Source: an uncultured Chitinophaga sp. (lineage in GTDB: Bacteria > Bacteroidota > Bacteroidia > Chitinophagales > Chitinophagaceae). From it: a stretch of 64,000 bases of DNA. Positions 34,884 through 44,529 of the stretch are shown in pieces. Position 1 is the first letter of the stretch. Each line of letters opens with the position of its first letter. Location of the stretch: positions 1 to 64,000 of the forward strand of contig NZ_CABHOU010000072.1 in NCBI RefSeq assembly GCF_902168175.1, given 5' to 3'. The position numbers were made by a program, and so were the translations under genes. The notes below the pieces were generated by a model. That model saw only the letters and a list, made by a program, of their open reading frames with translations, was not told the DNA's origin and made no database searches.

Positions 34884-36737
34884 ATGAAGAGTATGTCTAT
34901 TTTGCTGTCTATGGTACTAAGATCGAAAAGTAATTTCTTTGGCCGGTCGATGATCGGCTTATTATGTGCATGCGGAGCCGGCCTGGCTATTCCACAGCAG
35001 GCAATGGCCCAGGCTAAACAGCTGCCGCTGCAGGATTTTTCTTCTTTTAAAGATGTAGGCAAAAGCTGGCAGATAGTGGGCGATGTGAACACAGAGCAGG
35101 GGAAAGCCAATGCCTTTAAAACAGCCGGTGGTACAGGCATCCTGGTTAACTTACCTGGTAAAAAAGTACACGGGCAGGACCTGTTCTCCAACTTCGAGCA
35201 TGGTGATCTGGACCTTGAACTGGATTACATGATGGCGGAAGGTGCCAACTCCGGCATTTACCTCCAGGGCCGTTACGAACTGCAGCTGCTGGACAGCTGG
35301 GGCGTAACTTCTCCCAAACCTGGCGATAACGGCGGTATTTACGAACGCTGGGACGACAGCAAACCAGAAGGCAAAAAAGGCTACCAGGGTTATGCACCGC
35401 GCCAGAACGTTAGTAAAGCACCAGGCCTGTGGCAACACCTGAAAGTATCTTTCCAGGCGCCCCGCTTCGACGTGGCCGGTAAAAAAATTGAAAACGCTAA
35501 AATGCTCCGCGTAGAACTGAACGGGGTATTAATACATGAGAATATAGAGCTGATGGGCGCCACCCGCGGCGCTATTGGCGGTAACGAAGTGGCTTCCGGC
35601 CCTTTACGTATCCAGGGCGACCATGGTGCTGTGGCGTTTAAAAATATCAGCCTGAAACAGTTTGATAAACAACGTCCGGAATTAACTGGCCTGGAGTTTA
35701 AAGCCTATAAAGGCCGTTACAACAGGGATAACGACTATACAAAACTGAAACCGGAAGCTGCCGGTACGGTTAAAACACTGACCGCCAACGCATCTCATCT
35801 TTCCCAGGAATATACACTGGTATACAAAGGCACGTTGAATGTAAAAGAAGCGGGTGAGTATACAATTGAAACCAACGCACAGGGTGGTCAGGGCATTATT
35901 ACGTTAGATGGCAAACCTGTAAGCAACAGGGGCAGAGTTACACTGCCGGCCGGTAACGTTCCGGTAGGCTTGATTTACTCCCGCTCCGGCGACTGGGGTA
36001 ATCCGACACTGGGCCTTAACATTACCGGGCCTGGTATACGCACGTTCTATGTAGGCGATGTAATTACGCCCGACGATACGGACCCGATCATTGTAGATGC
36101 ATCGGCTAACACCATCCTGCGTAGCTTCAGCGATGTGCCGGGTTATGGTAAAGTAACACATGCAGTGTCTGTAGGCAGTCCCTTACAGGTGCATTACACT
36201 TACGACCTCGATCACGGTATGGTAGTACAGGTTTGGAGGGGTAGCTTCCTGGAAACCACGCCTATGTGGCACGACAGGGGGAATGGTACTTCCCGTCCGC
36301 AGGGCGCGTTACAACGCCTGGGTAAACCCTTCTTCACACTGGGTAAACTGGCGAACGAGCAGGCTACATGGGTGGCAGATTCTACCGGCAGCGGTTACCG
36401 CCCTAAAGGTTATGTGCTGGACGAGCAGGACAGACCAACATTTAACTACTTCATATTCGGTGCTACCGTTAGCGATAAAGTACGTGTAACTGAAAATGGT
36501 CATGGCATCAGCCGCGAGATCAGCGTAAGCAACGATCCTGGTGGACTGTACGCCAAACTGGCCGAAGGTGCGCAGATTGAATCAATAGGAAAGGACCTGT
36601 ACCTCGTAGATGGTAAGGCGTACTTCCTGCAACTGCAGGAAACAAGTGGCGCTAAACCCATTGTACGCGATGCAGCCGGCGTTAAGGAACTGATTGTACC
36701 TGTACGCGGTAAACTGAGCTATTCCATCCTTTTCTAA
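34884..36737 (+). CDS. DUF1080 (3-keto-disaccharide hydrolase-like) protein with PA14-like domain
   Basis: A 617-residue secreted protein; signal segment MIGLLCACGAGLAIPQQAMAQ within the first 43 residues. Residues 50-255 are the DUF1080 jelly-roll (DLDLELDYMMAEGANSGIYLQGRYELQLLDSWG, GPLRIQGDHGAVAFKNISL). Residues 270-390 are PA14-like (YKGTLNVKEAGEYTIETNAQGGQGIITLDGKP). The C-terminal about 220 residues match those of Bacteroidota and Planctomycetes DUF1080 relatives. DUF1080 members include enzymes cleaving 3-keto-glycosides. It is 19 bp upstream of a cytochrome-propeller gene and the two form an operon, likely for extracellular sugar oxidation or cleavage. Confidence 0.85.
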   Translation: MKSMSILLSMVLRSKSNFFGRSMIGLLCACGAGLAIPQQAMAQAKQLPLQDFSSFKDVGKSWQIVGDVNTEQGKANAFKTAGGTGILVNLPGKKVHGQDLFSNFEHGDLDLELDYMMAEGANSGIYLQGRYELQLLDSWGVTSPKPGDNGGIYERWDDSKPEGKKGYQGYAPRQNVSKAPGLWQHLKVSFQAPRFDVAGKKIENAKMLRVELNGVLIHENIELMGATRGAIGGNEVASGPLRIQGDHGAVAFKNISLKQFDKQRPELTGLEFKAYKGRYNRDNDYTKLKPEAAGTVKTLTANASHLSQEYTLVYKGTLNVKEAGEYTIETNAQGGQGIITLDGKPVSNRGRVTLPAGNVPVGLIYSRSGDWGNPTLGLNITGPGIRTFYVGDVITPDDTDPIIVDASANTILRSFSDVPGYGKVTHAVSVGSPLQVHYTYDLDHGMVVQVWRGSFLETTPMWHDRGNGTSRPQGALQRLGKPFFTLGKLANEQATWVADSTGSGYRPKGYVLDEQDRPTFNYFIFGATVSDKVRVTENGHGISREISVSNDPGGLYAKLAEGAQIESIGKDLYLVDGKAYFLQLQETSGAKPIVRDAAGVKELIVPVRGKLSYSILF

Positions 36738-36756
36738 CTTTTAGACGACAACATTC

Positions 36757-38712
36757 ATGAAAAATATATTCAGGAAAGCAGCGTGTTACTTATTACCGTT
36801 GGCTGCCACTATCACACAACTTCCGGCATTTGCGCAGGAAACGCCCAAAGAGGAAGACTATTTCAGGATAATGAAACTGAGTGCGCCGGAAGGTACATTG
36901 CTGGAAGTAGGCGGTTTAACCGTACTGCCAAACGGCGACCTGGGCGTATCTACCCGCCGCGGTGATGTATTCATCGTGGAAAACCCGACCAGCAACCGTC
37001 CGTTCTTCCGTAAGTTCGCAAGCGGCCTGCACGAAATTCTGGGCCTGGCCTGGAAAGATGGTGCCCTGTACTGCGCACAACGCGGCGAGTTAACTAAACT
37101 CGTGGACACTAACATGGACGGTAAAGCTGACGTGTACGAAACGGTATATGCATGGCCTTTGTCTGGTCACTACCACGAATATAGCTTCGGCCCTAAACTG
37201 GCGCCTGATGGTTCATTTTTCGTGAGCGGTAACGTAGCTTTCGGTAACGAAGAATGGTGGCGTGGTGAAAGCCGCGTTCCCTGGCGTGGCTGGATGATGC
37301 ATATCTCTGCCGATGGCAGCAGCATGGAGCCCTGGGCTACCGGTATGCGTTCTCCCTGCGGATTGGGTATGATCAATGGTGAACTTTTTTACTCTGAGAA
37401 CCAGGGTGATTATATGGGCTCCGGCGGTGTATGGCATGTAAAGAAAGGTTCGTTCGTAGGTCACCCTGCGGGTCTTAAATGGACTGGCCTGCCTAATTCC
37501 CCTTTGAAACTCACAGCCGAGCAGTTTAATGCACAGGTTGACGAGCGTAAAGTGAAAAATGAGCAGGGGCGTTATATTAAACCAGAGAACGTGATTGACG
37601 AGAAATTCCAGATCATGTTCGAACTGAAAAAAACAATTCCTGAGCTGCGTACTCCTGCGGTATGGCTGCCTCACGGTGTATTGGGTATCTCTAACTCAGA
37701 AATCCTGGCTATTCCGGAAGGTAACTTTGGTCCGTTCGGCGGCCAGGTACTGGTAGGCGACCAGGGTCAGAGTAAGATCATGCGTGTGGTTATGGAACAG
37801 GTGAAAGGTGAATACCAGGGCGTAGCGTTCGACTTCCGCCAGGGTTTCCAGTCGGGTGTATTACGTATGGCATGGGCGCCTGATGGCTCCCTGTTTGTAG
37901 GTGAAACTAACCGTGGCTGGGGTTCTGCAGGTGATGCCAACGAAGGTTTGCAGCGCCTGGCCTGGAACAACCGTATTCCTTTCGAAATGAAAACGATCAA
38001 GGCGATGCCTGATGGTTTTGAAATAGAGTTCACTTTACCGGTTGATAAAAAATCGGCAGAAGATCTGGCTTCTTACGAAGTAGAAAGCTTTATCTACAAA
38101 TATCACCCTGTATACGGCAGCCCTACGGTTAACAACCAGAAGTGCGAAGTGAAAGGTGTGAAAGTGTCGGAAGATGGTCTTAAAGCCCGTATCATCGTAG
38201 ATAACCTGCGTCAGTATTACATCCACAACGTAACGCTGAATGGTGTACGTGCTGCGGACATGTATTATTCACTGGTACACCCAACTGGTTATTACACACT
38301 GAATAACATTCCTGATGGCGCTAAACTGGCCATGACTGGTGTAAGCACCCGCAACTCTGAGAAAGAAGCTGCGGCTAAAGCCAAAGCAGAAGCGGCGAAA
38401 GTTAAAGCCACCAAACCTGCTACTGCTAAACCTGATGTTGCCGCTGCACCAAAAGTGTACACTTACGAAGAGGTGAAACCTTTGCTGGCCAAATATACCT
38501 GCGCTGCCTGCCATAATGCAGACAAAAAGCAGGTTGGACCGGCTTTCAAAGAGATCGCTAAACGCCGTTACTCTAACGACAATATCGTAAAACTCATCTG
38601 GAACCCTAAACCTGAAAACTGGACTGGCTACGCAACTGAAATGCCGCCAATGCCACAGGTGCCAAGGGCCGATGCGTTGAAGATCGCGAGCTACATCAAC
38701 TCCCTGAGATAG
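36757..38712 (+). CDS. Beta-propeller dehydrogenase-like protein with C-terminal cytochrome c
   Basis: A 651-residue exported protein; signal peptide ends at QLPAFAQ (about 27). Residues 40-420 form a soluble glucose/sorbosone dehydrogenase-type propeller (VLPNGDLGVSTRRGDVFIVEN, LGLAWKDGALYCAQRGELTKLVD, GDQGQSKIMRV). An Ala/Lys-rich linker (about 535-565) leads to a class I cytochrome c with CAACH (582-586) and a Met ligand in TEMPPMP (629 or 632). It would accept electrons from sugar oxidation in the periplasm. Second gene of the DUF1080 operon; a strong terminator follows. Confidence 0.87.
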   Translation: MKNIFRKAACYLLPLAATITQLPAFAQETPKEEDYFRIMKLSAPEGTLLEVGGLTVLPNGDLGVSTRRGDVFIVENPTSNRPFFRKFASGLHEILGLAWKDGALYCAQRGELTKLVDTNMDGKADVYETVYAWPLSGHYHEYSFGPKLAPDGSFFVSGNVAFGNEEWWRGESRVPWRGWMMHISADGSSMEPWATGMRSPCGLGMINGELFYSENQGDYMGSGGVWHVKKGSFVGHPAGLKWTGLPNSPLKLTAEQFNAQVDERKVKNEQGRYIKPENVIDEKFQIMFELKKTIPELRTPAVWLPHGVLGISNSEILAIPEGNFGPFGGQVLVGDQGQSKIMRVVMEQVKGEYQGVAFDFRQGFQSGVLRMAWAPDGSLFVGETNRGWGSAGDANEGLQRLAWNNRIPFEMKTIKAMPDGFEIEFTLPVDKKSAEDLASYEVESFIYKYHPVYGSPTVNNQKCEVKGVKVSEDGLKARIIVDNLRQYYIHNVTLNGVRAADMYYSLVHPTGYYTLNNIPDGAKLAMTGVSTRNSEKEAAAKAKAEAAKVKATKPATAKPDVAAAPKVYTYEEVKPLLAKYTCAACHNADKKQVGPAFKEIAKRRYSNDNIVKLIWNPKPENWTGYATEMPPMPQVPRADALKIASYINSLR

Positions 38713-38733
38713 TAACTTCAACTGTCATAAATT

Positions 38734-38766
38734 AAAAAGCCCCGTGCAATTCGCACGGGGCTTTTT
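38734..38766. terminator. Bidirectional terminator
   Basis: AAAAA-GCCCCGTGC-AATTC-GCACGGGGC-TTTTT, between the converging cytochrome gene (+) and SMP-30-like gene (-). Confidence 0.92.
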
Positions 38767-38780
38767 ATTCGATAACTATT

Positions 38781-39596
38781 TTACTTCAGCCTGTAAGCGG
38801 CTACTGTTTTAGCATTAAACGTAGGTACATATACGATCTTCTTCTTCGGATCATAACCAATGTCGGCGGCGTTTATTTTCTCTGCTGATGTGTTCAACAG
38901 CGTTTCTACCTTACCGTTCGCATGCACGTAAAAAATATAACCACTCCAGGAGGTTACCAGGTAATCGCCCTTGCCTACAGGTTCGATACCATCGCCGCCT
39001 TGCGGTAATTCCGCAATGTTGCTGATCTTTTTTTCCTTGTCGGCTTTCACAAATGATTTGCCTGCGGCGATAATGAGGTCTTGTGCTACGGCTTTCAGTC
39101 CGTTCAGGCCTTTAAAACCCTCCAGGTACGAGGTAGGTTTGTCGTTCACAATGCGCCATACGATACCCGTGTGGGAGTCCGACACATATACAACACCATT
39201 GGCATCGATGGTGAGGTCGTTCAGGCCTTTAGCGCCATCCCAGGCGATCTTTTTCTCGATCACCCCTTTTTTGAGGTCGATAACGGCCACGTCCTGTACA
39301 TCGGCAACATATAAACGGTTGCCGTAAATGCCCATACCTTTGGGGGAATGGAGGCCTGTTATAAACGCAGAGTCGTAACCGCTGCCATCTGGTCTTAATT
39401 TAGCCACGCCGCCCTTACCGTCCATATCCCAGGGAGCGCCATCGATCAGGGTAATATAAAGTGTGCCTTTGCCATCGTCCAGCACCGATTCGGGGACGGC
39501 TACAACGGGTTTTGTTTCCCATAATTTCTCAAGGCTGTGTTGAGCCTGGGCTTTCAATGCGAAGCCGCAGAGGCACAACAGGAGTGTCTTTTTCAT
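38781..39596 (-). CDS. SMP-30/gluconolactonase-like beta-propeller protein
   Basis: From the ATG at 39596 (MKKTLLLCLCGFALKAQAQ, Sec signal) this is 271 residues. Propeller blades are visible: PESVLDDGKGTLYITLID, GGVAKLRPDG, LHSPKGMGIYGNRLYVADV, GLNDLTIDANGVVYVSDSHTG and GDGIEPVGKGDYLVTSWSG. This is the SMP-30/LRE (NHL-like) six-blade type. A periplasmic role as lactonase or sugar-lactone binding protein is possible given the converging sugar-oxidation operon, but that is inferred. A frame extending upstream to 39848 would run through the signal peptide and is rejected. Confidence 0.82.
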   Translation of the reverse strand: MKKTLLLCLCGFALKAQAQHSLEKLWETKPVVAVPESVLDDGKGTLYITLIDGAPWDMDGKGGVAKLRPDGSGYDSAFITGLHSPKGMGIYGNRLYVADVQDVAVIDLKKGVIEKKIAWDGAKGLNDLTIDANGVVYVSDSHTGIVWRIVNDKPTSYLEGFKGLNGLKAVAQDLIIAAGKSFVKADKEKKISNIAELPQGGDGIEPVGKGDYLVTSWSGYIFYVHANGKVETLLNTSAEKINAADIGYDPKKKIVYVPTFNAKTVAAYRLK

Positions 39597-39771
39597 AACT
39601 AATAATTGAGGTTCGGCGGCAAGATACATTATAGGGGCCTGGAGCACAAGCCGTTCATGTAAAACGTTCATCCCTGGGAATTGCAAATATGGGAGGCAGA
39701 ACTTATATTGAGTGCGCTGCGTAGAAACGCATGTCCTGAATTTTTGATCAGCCTGATTTAAACAACAGCTT

Positions 39772-41049
39772 ATGAGCCCGGCCGTTAACTTGCGACCATG
39801 GAGCCTTACCGAGAAATTTGCCCTTCGCTTTTTTGCGGTATTATTCATCTTTTACGTATTCCCGTTTCCTTTAGACCTGGCAGGTTACCCGGAAATGTGG
39901 TGGAACCAGTTGCTACAAATAATAGTTCCCTGGATCGGCACCCATGTGCTGCATTTAAAGGAGCCGATCACGATATTTCCGAATGGAAGCGGCGATACTA
40001 CGTATAACTACGTACTGCTACTCACACAATTCGTATGTTCCTTTATCGCCGCTGTTATTTGGTCGCTGATGGACGGTAAACGCCGCCGTTACGATCACTT
40101 ACATTACTGGCTGCGGGTGCTGGTGCGTTATTTCCTGATGTACAATATGTTTGTGTATGGCTTTGCAAAAGTGTTCCATTTACAGATGGGCACCCCCATG
40201 CTTAGCACCTTAATTACACCGCTGGGCGATAAGTCGCCTATGGGACTTGCCTGGGCATATATGGGTTTTTCGTCCGGTTTCAGCGCCATTACAGGCTGGG
40301 CGGAGGTGATAGCAGGCTTGCTGTTAATATTCCGCCGTACCGTAACGATTGGGGCCATTGTGAACATCGTGGTTACGATCAATATCGTAGCCATCAACTT
40401 TTGTTTCGATGTGCCGGTGAAGCTGTTCTCCTCCATGTTGTTGCTGATGTCTGTGTTCCTGCTGGCACCGGATGTAAAGCGTTTAACGGGGTTGTTCCTG
40501 TTCAATAAAGCCGTATCTCCCAAACTTTACCCCAACTACCATGGCCGAAAGCGCTGGTTAAGGATATTGCTACTGGTGTTAAAATTTCTGATCGTCGCTT
40601 ACTTCCTGTACGTAAACGTTGCAAATTCGTTACATGGCGTTAAACTGTACGGCGACGAACGGCCGTTACCGACGTTATACGGCATTTATGACGCGCATCT
40701 TATTGTGCGTAACAACGACACGCTTCCGCCATTGCGTACGGATTATACACGCTGGAATACGCTGGTGATACAGTATCCGAATGCTGCAGTAGTAAAGCTT
40801 ACCAACGACAGTACAAAGTACTTCGCCTTTGAGGTGGATACAGTCAGGAAAACCGCCCGAGTTTATAGTTATGAGGAAAACGCACACCGGTCGACTTTAA
40901 ACTACCATGTAAAAGGAGATACACTTGAATTGAGCGGAAAGTACTTTAATGACTCAGTATTGTTTAGTTTTACAAAAAGGGATTTGAAAACCATTCGCCT
41001 GCTGAACCGTGGATTTCACTGGATCAACGAACATCCGTACCACCGGTAG
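39772..41049 (+). CDS. DoxX-like membrane protein
   Basis: A 425-residue integral membrane protein. About six or seven hydrophobic helices lie in the first 290 residues (FALRFFAVLFIFYVFPFPL, LLLTQFVCSFIAAVIW, YFLMYNMFVYGFAKVF, ITGWAEVIAGLLLIF and others). FVYGFAKVFHLQM and GWAEVIAGLLL are the DoxX-type helices. The C-terminal about 110 residues form a soluble domain on one side. Its function is not defined in this family; some DoxX proteins join redox complexes. It is 18 bp upstream of the FAD oxidoreductase gene. Confidence 0.75.
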   Translation: MSPAVNLRPWSLTEKFALRFFAVLFIFYVFPFPLDLAGYPEMWWNQLLQIIVPWIGTHVLHLKEPITIFPNGSGDTTYNYVLLLTQFVCSFIAAVIWSLMDGKRRRYDHLHYWLRVLVRYFLMYNMFVYGFAKVFHLQMGTPMLSTLITPLGDKSPMGLAWAYMGFSSGFSAITGWAEVIAGLLLIFRRTVTIGAIVNIVVTINIVAINFCFDVPVKLFSSMLLLMSVFLLAPDVKRLTGLFLFNKAVSPKLYPNYHGRKRWLRILLLVLKFLIVAYFLYVNVANSLHGVKLYGDERPLPTLYGIYDAHLIVRNNDTLPPLRTDYTRWNTLVIQYPNAAVVKLTNDSTKYFAFEVDTVRKTARVYSYEENAHRSTLNYHVKGDTLELSGKYFNDSVLFSFTKRDLKTIRLLNRGFHWINEHPYHR

Positions 41050-41067
41050 GCCTCATCAACATACAAT

Positions 41068-42501
41068 ATGCGTACAACCGAATATGATGCAGTGGTAGTA
41101 GGGGCGGGGCCTAATGGTCTGGCTGCCGCTATAGTGCTGCAACAGCAGGGCTTGAAGGTATTGTTGCTGGAGGCGAAAGATACGGTTGGTGGCGGTATGC
41201 GCAGTGCGGAATTAACACTTCCTGGTTTTGTACACGACATTTGTTCGGCCGTTCACCCGTTGGCGTTAGGTTCACCATTTTTCAGACAGGTAAACCTGGC
41301 GCAGTACGGACTTGAATTTATTGATCCTCCCGTACTCGCGGCCCATCCGCTCGACGATGGAACGGCAGGTGCGCTTTACCGTTCAATAGATGAAACCGCG
41401 GCAGGTTTGGGGGCAGATGAGGCCGCGTATAAAGATTTGTTCGGCGCAATGTATGAATACTGGCCGCTGATCATTAAAGATGTGTTAGGGCCGTTCCCAA
41501 TACCGTCGCACCCGGTTCAGATGGCCAGGTTTGGGCTAACTGCTTTGCGTAGTGCAGAAGCGGTGGTGAAACGTTTTAAAACAACGCAGGCAAGGGCTTT
41601 ATGGGCGGGTATTACCGCGCATTCCATGTTGCCATTGTCCGCTGCCACTACGGCTGCTGTTGGCTGTGTATTAAGCCTGGCAGGTCATCACTACGGCTGG
41701 CCTATACCAAAGGGCGGCTCACAAAGCATTGCCGATGCACTGGCTGCCTGTTTCCTGGCATTGGGCGGTAAAATAGAAACAGGTGTGCAGGTGAAAAACC
41801 TGGATCAGTTGCCGTCGTCCAAAACCGTGCTGTTCGATCTTTCACCGAAACAAATAGTAGCAATCGCAGGGCACAAGTTCTCGTCTTTTTATAAAAGTCA
41901 GCTTGACCGTTTCCAGTATGGAATGGGCGTGTTTAAGATAGACTGGGCACTGGATGGGCCCATACCATTTACCGCAGACGCCTGTCGTAAAGCCGGTACA
42001 GTACACCTGGGCAACACTTTCGAGGAAGTAGCCGCCTCGGAATACGCCATATCAAAAGGTCATCACCCGGAAAAACCTTTTGTACTGCTGGCACAACAAA
42101 GTTTATTTGATACCGGACGTGTACCGGAGGGCAAACAGGCAGTTTGGGCTTATTGCCATGTGCCGAATGGCTCGGAGAAGGATATGACGAACGCTATTGA
42201 AGCGCAGGTGGAACGTTTTGCTCCGGGCTTTCGCGACCGGATTTTGCATAAGCATGTGATGAATGCCGCGCAAATGCAGGCCTATAATCCTAACTACATC
42301 GGAGGCGATATTAACGGCGGCCGGCTGGATATTACACAGTTGTTTACCCGCCCGGCCTTGCGGATGTCTCCCTACCGTACCTCTGCTAAAGGAATATATA
42401 TTTGTTCCGCGTCAACGCCTCCCGGTGGCGGGGTACACGGGCTTTGCGGGTATCATGCCGCGAAGCGGGCGCTTAAAGATGTTTTTCATATCTCAATATA
42501 A
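41068..42501 (+). CDS. CrtI/phytoene-dehydrogenase-like FAD oxidoreductase
   Basis: A 477-residue protein. The N-terminal FAD-binding motif is DAVVVGAGPNGLAAAIVLQQQGLKVLLLEA with VGGGMRS; the C-terminal motif is SASTPPGGGVHGLCGYHAA, which closes the FAD site as in the phytoene desaturase/amine oxidase family. YGWPIPKGGSQSIADALAA is also typical. The substrate is probably a lipid or isoprenoid, not necessarily a carotenoid, since no other crt genes lie here. It is the second gene after the DoxX protein and may be co-transcribed with it. Confidence 0.87.
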   Translation: MRTTEYDAVVVGAGPNGLAAAIVLQQQGLKVLLLEAKDTVGGGMRSAELTLPGFVHDICSAVHPLALGSPFFRQVNLAQYGLEFIDPPVLAAHPLDDGTAGALYRSIDETAAGLGADEAAYKDLFGAMYEYWPLIIKDVLGPFPIPSHPVQMARFGLTALRSAEAVVKRFKTTQARALWAGITAHSMLPLSAATTAAVGCVLSLAGHHYGWPIPKGGSQSIADALAACFLALGGKIETGVQVKNLDQLPSSKTVLFDLSPKQIVAIAGHKFSSFYKSQLDRFQYGMGVFKIDWALDGPIPFTADACRKAGTVHLGNTFEEVAASEYAISKGHHPEKPFVLLAQQSLFDTGRVPEGKQAVWAYCHVPNGSEKDMTNAIEAQVERFAPGFRDRILHKHVMNAAQMQAYNPNYIGGDINGGRLDITQLFTRPALRMSPYRTSAKGIYICSASTPPGGGVHGLCGYHAAKRALKDVFHISI

Positions 42502-42519
42502 AATTGTATCACACACGTC

Positions 42520-43557
42520 ATGATGAAATGTAGCCTGTTTTTAGGTTGGATGCTGATGCTCGGCATGGCCAGCCAGTTGTATGCGCAAAAAACCTTTACC
42601 AACCCGTTATTGAAGTCGGGTGCCGATCCTTATTCGTATTACAAGGACGGCTATTATTATTACACCCATACGACCGGCAATCGTATCGACATCTGGAAAA
42701 CGAAAGATCTGTCGCAATTAGCGACTGCAGAGCGTAAAACGGTTTATACACCACCGCCGGATAAGGAGTATTCGAAGGAGTTGTGGGCACCGGAAATATT
42801 GTTCCTGCAAGGCAAATGGTATGTATACTTCGCGGCCGACAATGGTAATAACGACAACCATCGTATGTACGTTATCGAAAATGCTTCCGCAGATCCGTTT
42901 AAGGGCGAGTGGACGTTCAAAGGCAAGGTGGCTGATCCTACTAATAAATGGGCTATTGATGCGGATGTATTTACCTGGAAGAACGAATTGTACATGATTT
43001 GGTCGGGCTGGGAAGGAGATAAGAACCACCAGCAGAACATTTACCTGGCTAAAATGAGCAATCCCTGGACCATCACCGGCCAGCGGGTAAAGATTGCTGA
43101 ACCAACCTACGACTGGGAGAAACATGGCGACCTGGGTAAGAATTCCAACCCCTCGCATGTAAACGTAAACGAAGGCCCGCAGGCACTTATGAACGGCAAA
43201 AAGTTGTTCGTGGTATTTTCTGCCAGCGGCTGCTGGACCGACTTCTACGCACTGGGGGTATTAAGCTTTAACGGTAAAGACATTATGAATCCAGCTAACT
43301 GGAAGAAATCGCCCAAACCGTTTTTTGCCCAGAGCAAGGAAAACGGCGTGTACGCCCCCGGTCACAATTCCTTTTTCAAATCGCCGGACGGCAAACAGGA
43401 CTGGATCTTATATCACGCCAACGACGAACCAGGGCAGGGTTGTGGCGGCAAACGCTCGCCTCGTATGCAGCCTTTTACCTGGGATAAAAAGGGCTTCCCC
43501 GTATTCGGAATACCCGTGAAACGCGATCAGCCACTGGCCATACCATCTGGTAATTAG
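42520..43557 (+). CDS. Glycoside hydrolase family 43 protein
   Basis: A 345-residue secreted five-bladed propeller; signal peptide MMKCSLFLGWMLMLGMASQLYAQ. GH43 signature: NPLLKSGADPYSYYKDGYYYY (general base Asp), WAPEILFLQGKWYVYF, KWAIDADVFTWKNELYMIWSG (pKa-modulating Asp) and HVNVNEGPQALMNGKKL (acid Glu). Likely an arabinofuranosidase or xylosidase working in the periplasm or outside on plant polysaccharides; exact specificity unknown. It lies 18 bp behind the FAD enzyme on the same strand. Confidence 0.9.
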   Translation: MMKCSLFLGWMLMLGMASQLYAQKTFTNPLLKSGADPYSYYKDGYYYYTHTTGNRIDIWKTKDLSQLATAERKTVYTPPPDKEYSKELWAPEILFLQGKWYVYFAADNGNNDNHRMYVIENASADPFKGEWTFKGKVADPTNKWAIDADVFTWKNELYMIWSGWEGDKNHQQNIYLAKMSNPWTITGQRVKIAEPTYDWEKHGDLGKNSNPSHVNVNEGPQALMNGKKLFVVFSASGCWTDFYALGVLSFNGKDIMNPANWKKSPKPFFAQSKENGVYAPGHNSFFKSPDGKQDWILYHANDEPGQGCGGKRSPRMQPFTWDKKGFPVFGIPVKRDQPLAIPSGN

Positions 43558-43674
43558 TTACACGATTGTTTAGACAACTAAACTGATTATATGGTCATTG
43601 CGGGAGGCCGGGACCTGGAGTACTTTTGAGGGGAGCCGCGCAAGCGGTTTGATTAAACCCTTCAAAAACGCCAT

Positions 43675-44463
43675 ATGTCAGGTATCCGCTCAAAAACAAT
43701 CCTGTTTGTAACAGGCGCCTTCGTTAGTCACTATTGCTGGAACGATTGGGCTGCTTTTTTCGAAAGTAACGGCTATAAAACGGTATTGCCTTCTTGGCCC
43801 GCCAAAGAAGGGGAGCCGGCAGCTTTGCGTGCCAGTCAGCCCAACAAAGCTATTGCAGAACTGCGGTTGGCACAGGTGATAGACCACTATGCCAATATCG
43901 CCCGCAACCTGCCGGAGAAGCCGATCATCATCGGTCATTCGCTGGGAGGACTCATTACACAGGTATTGGTAAACAGGGGATTAAGTGCGGGCGCTATCGC
44001 CATTCATTCGGTGCCGCCACAGGGCATATTGCCGTATGAACTGAACTTCCTGAAGTCGAACACCAAAGCACTGGGATACTTTACGTCTATCGATGAGGCT
44101 TACCTGCGCAGTTTTCCAAGCTTCCAGTTTGCCTTCACGAACGGCATGCCACTCGCGGAACAGCAGGCAGCTTACGATGCGCTTTGCATCCCGGAATCTA
44201 AACGGGTAGTGCGCGACGGGCTTACCAGTGCCGCAGCGGTGGATTTCTCGAAGCCGCACCCGCCTTTACTGTTCCTGGCTGGTACAGAAGATCATTGTAT
44301 ACCGCCAACTTTGAATGAAAGAACATTTAAGAAATATAAAAAGAACGATACGCCGGGTTCAGTTACAGAATTTGTGCTGAAGCAGCGCAACCACTTCGTA
44401 CTCGGGTTGCCCACATGGAAGGAAGACGCCGGGTATGTACTGGATTGGATAAAGAAACACTAG
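43675..44463 (+). CDS. Alpha/beta hydrolase
   Basis: A 262-residue cytosolic alpha/beta-hydrolase fold protein. It has SKTILFVTGAFVSHYCWNDW as strand and oxyanion loop, and the nucleophile elbow GHSLGG (IIIGHSLGGLITQVLV). An Asp appears in LFLAGTEDHCIPP and the catalytic His in LKQRNHFVLGLP. The substrate is unknown. It is separate from the GH43 gene by 118 bp, and a terminator follows. Confidence 0.9.
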   Translation: MSGIRSKTILFVTGAFVSHYCWNDWAAFFESNGYKTVLPSWPAKEGEPAALRASQPNKAIAELRLAQVIDHYANIARNLPEKPIIIGHSLGGLITQVLVNRGLSAGAIAIHSVPPQGILPYELNFLKSNTKALGYFTSIDEAYLRSFPSFQFAFTNGMPLAEQQAAYDALCIPESKRVVRDGLTSAAAVDFSKPHPPLLFLAGTEDHCIPPTLNERTFKKYKKNDTPGSVTEFVLKQRNHFVLGLPTWKEDAGYVLDWIKKH

Positions 44464-44484
44464 GAGAGGATTATTGGTAGGAAC

Positions 44485-44515
44485 AAAAAAGCCCGGAGTA
44501 TCGCTCCGGGCTTTT
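44485..44515. terminator. Bidirectional terminator
   Basis: AAAAAA-GCCCGGAG-TATCG-CTCCGGGC-TTTT between the converging hydrolase gene and the DUF2157 operon. Confidence 0.9.
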
Positions 44516-44529
44516 AGCTTTTTTTAGAT

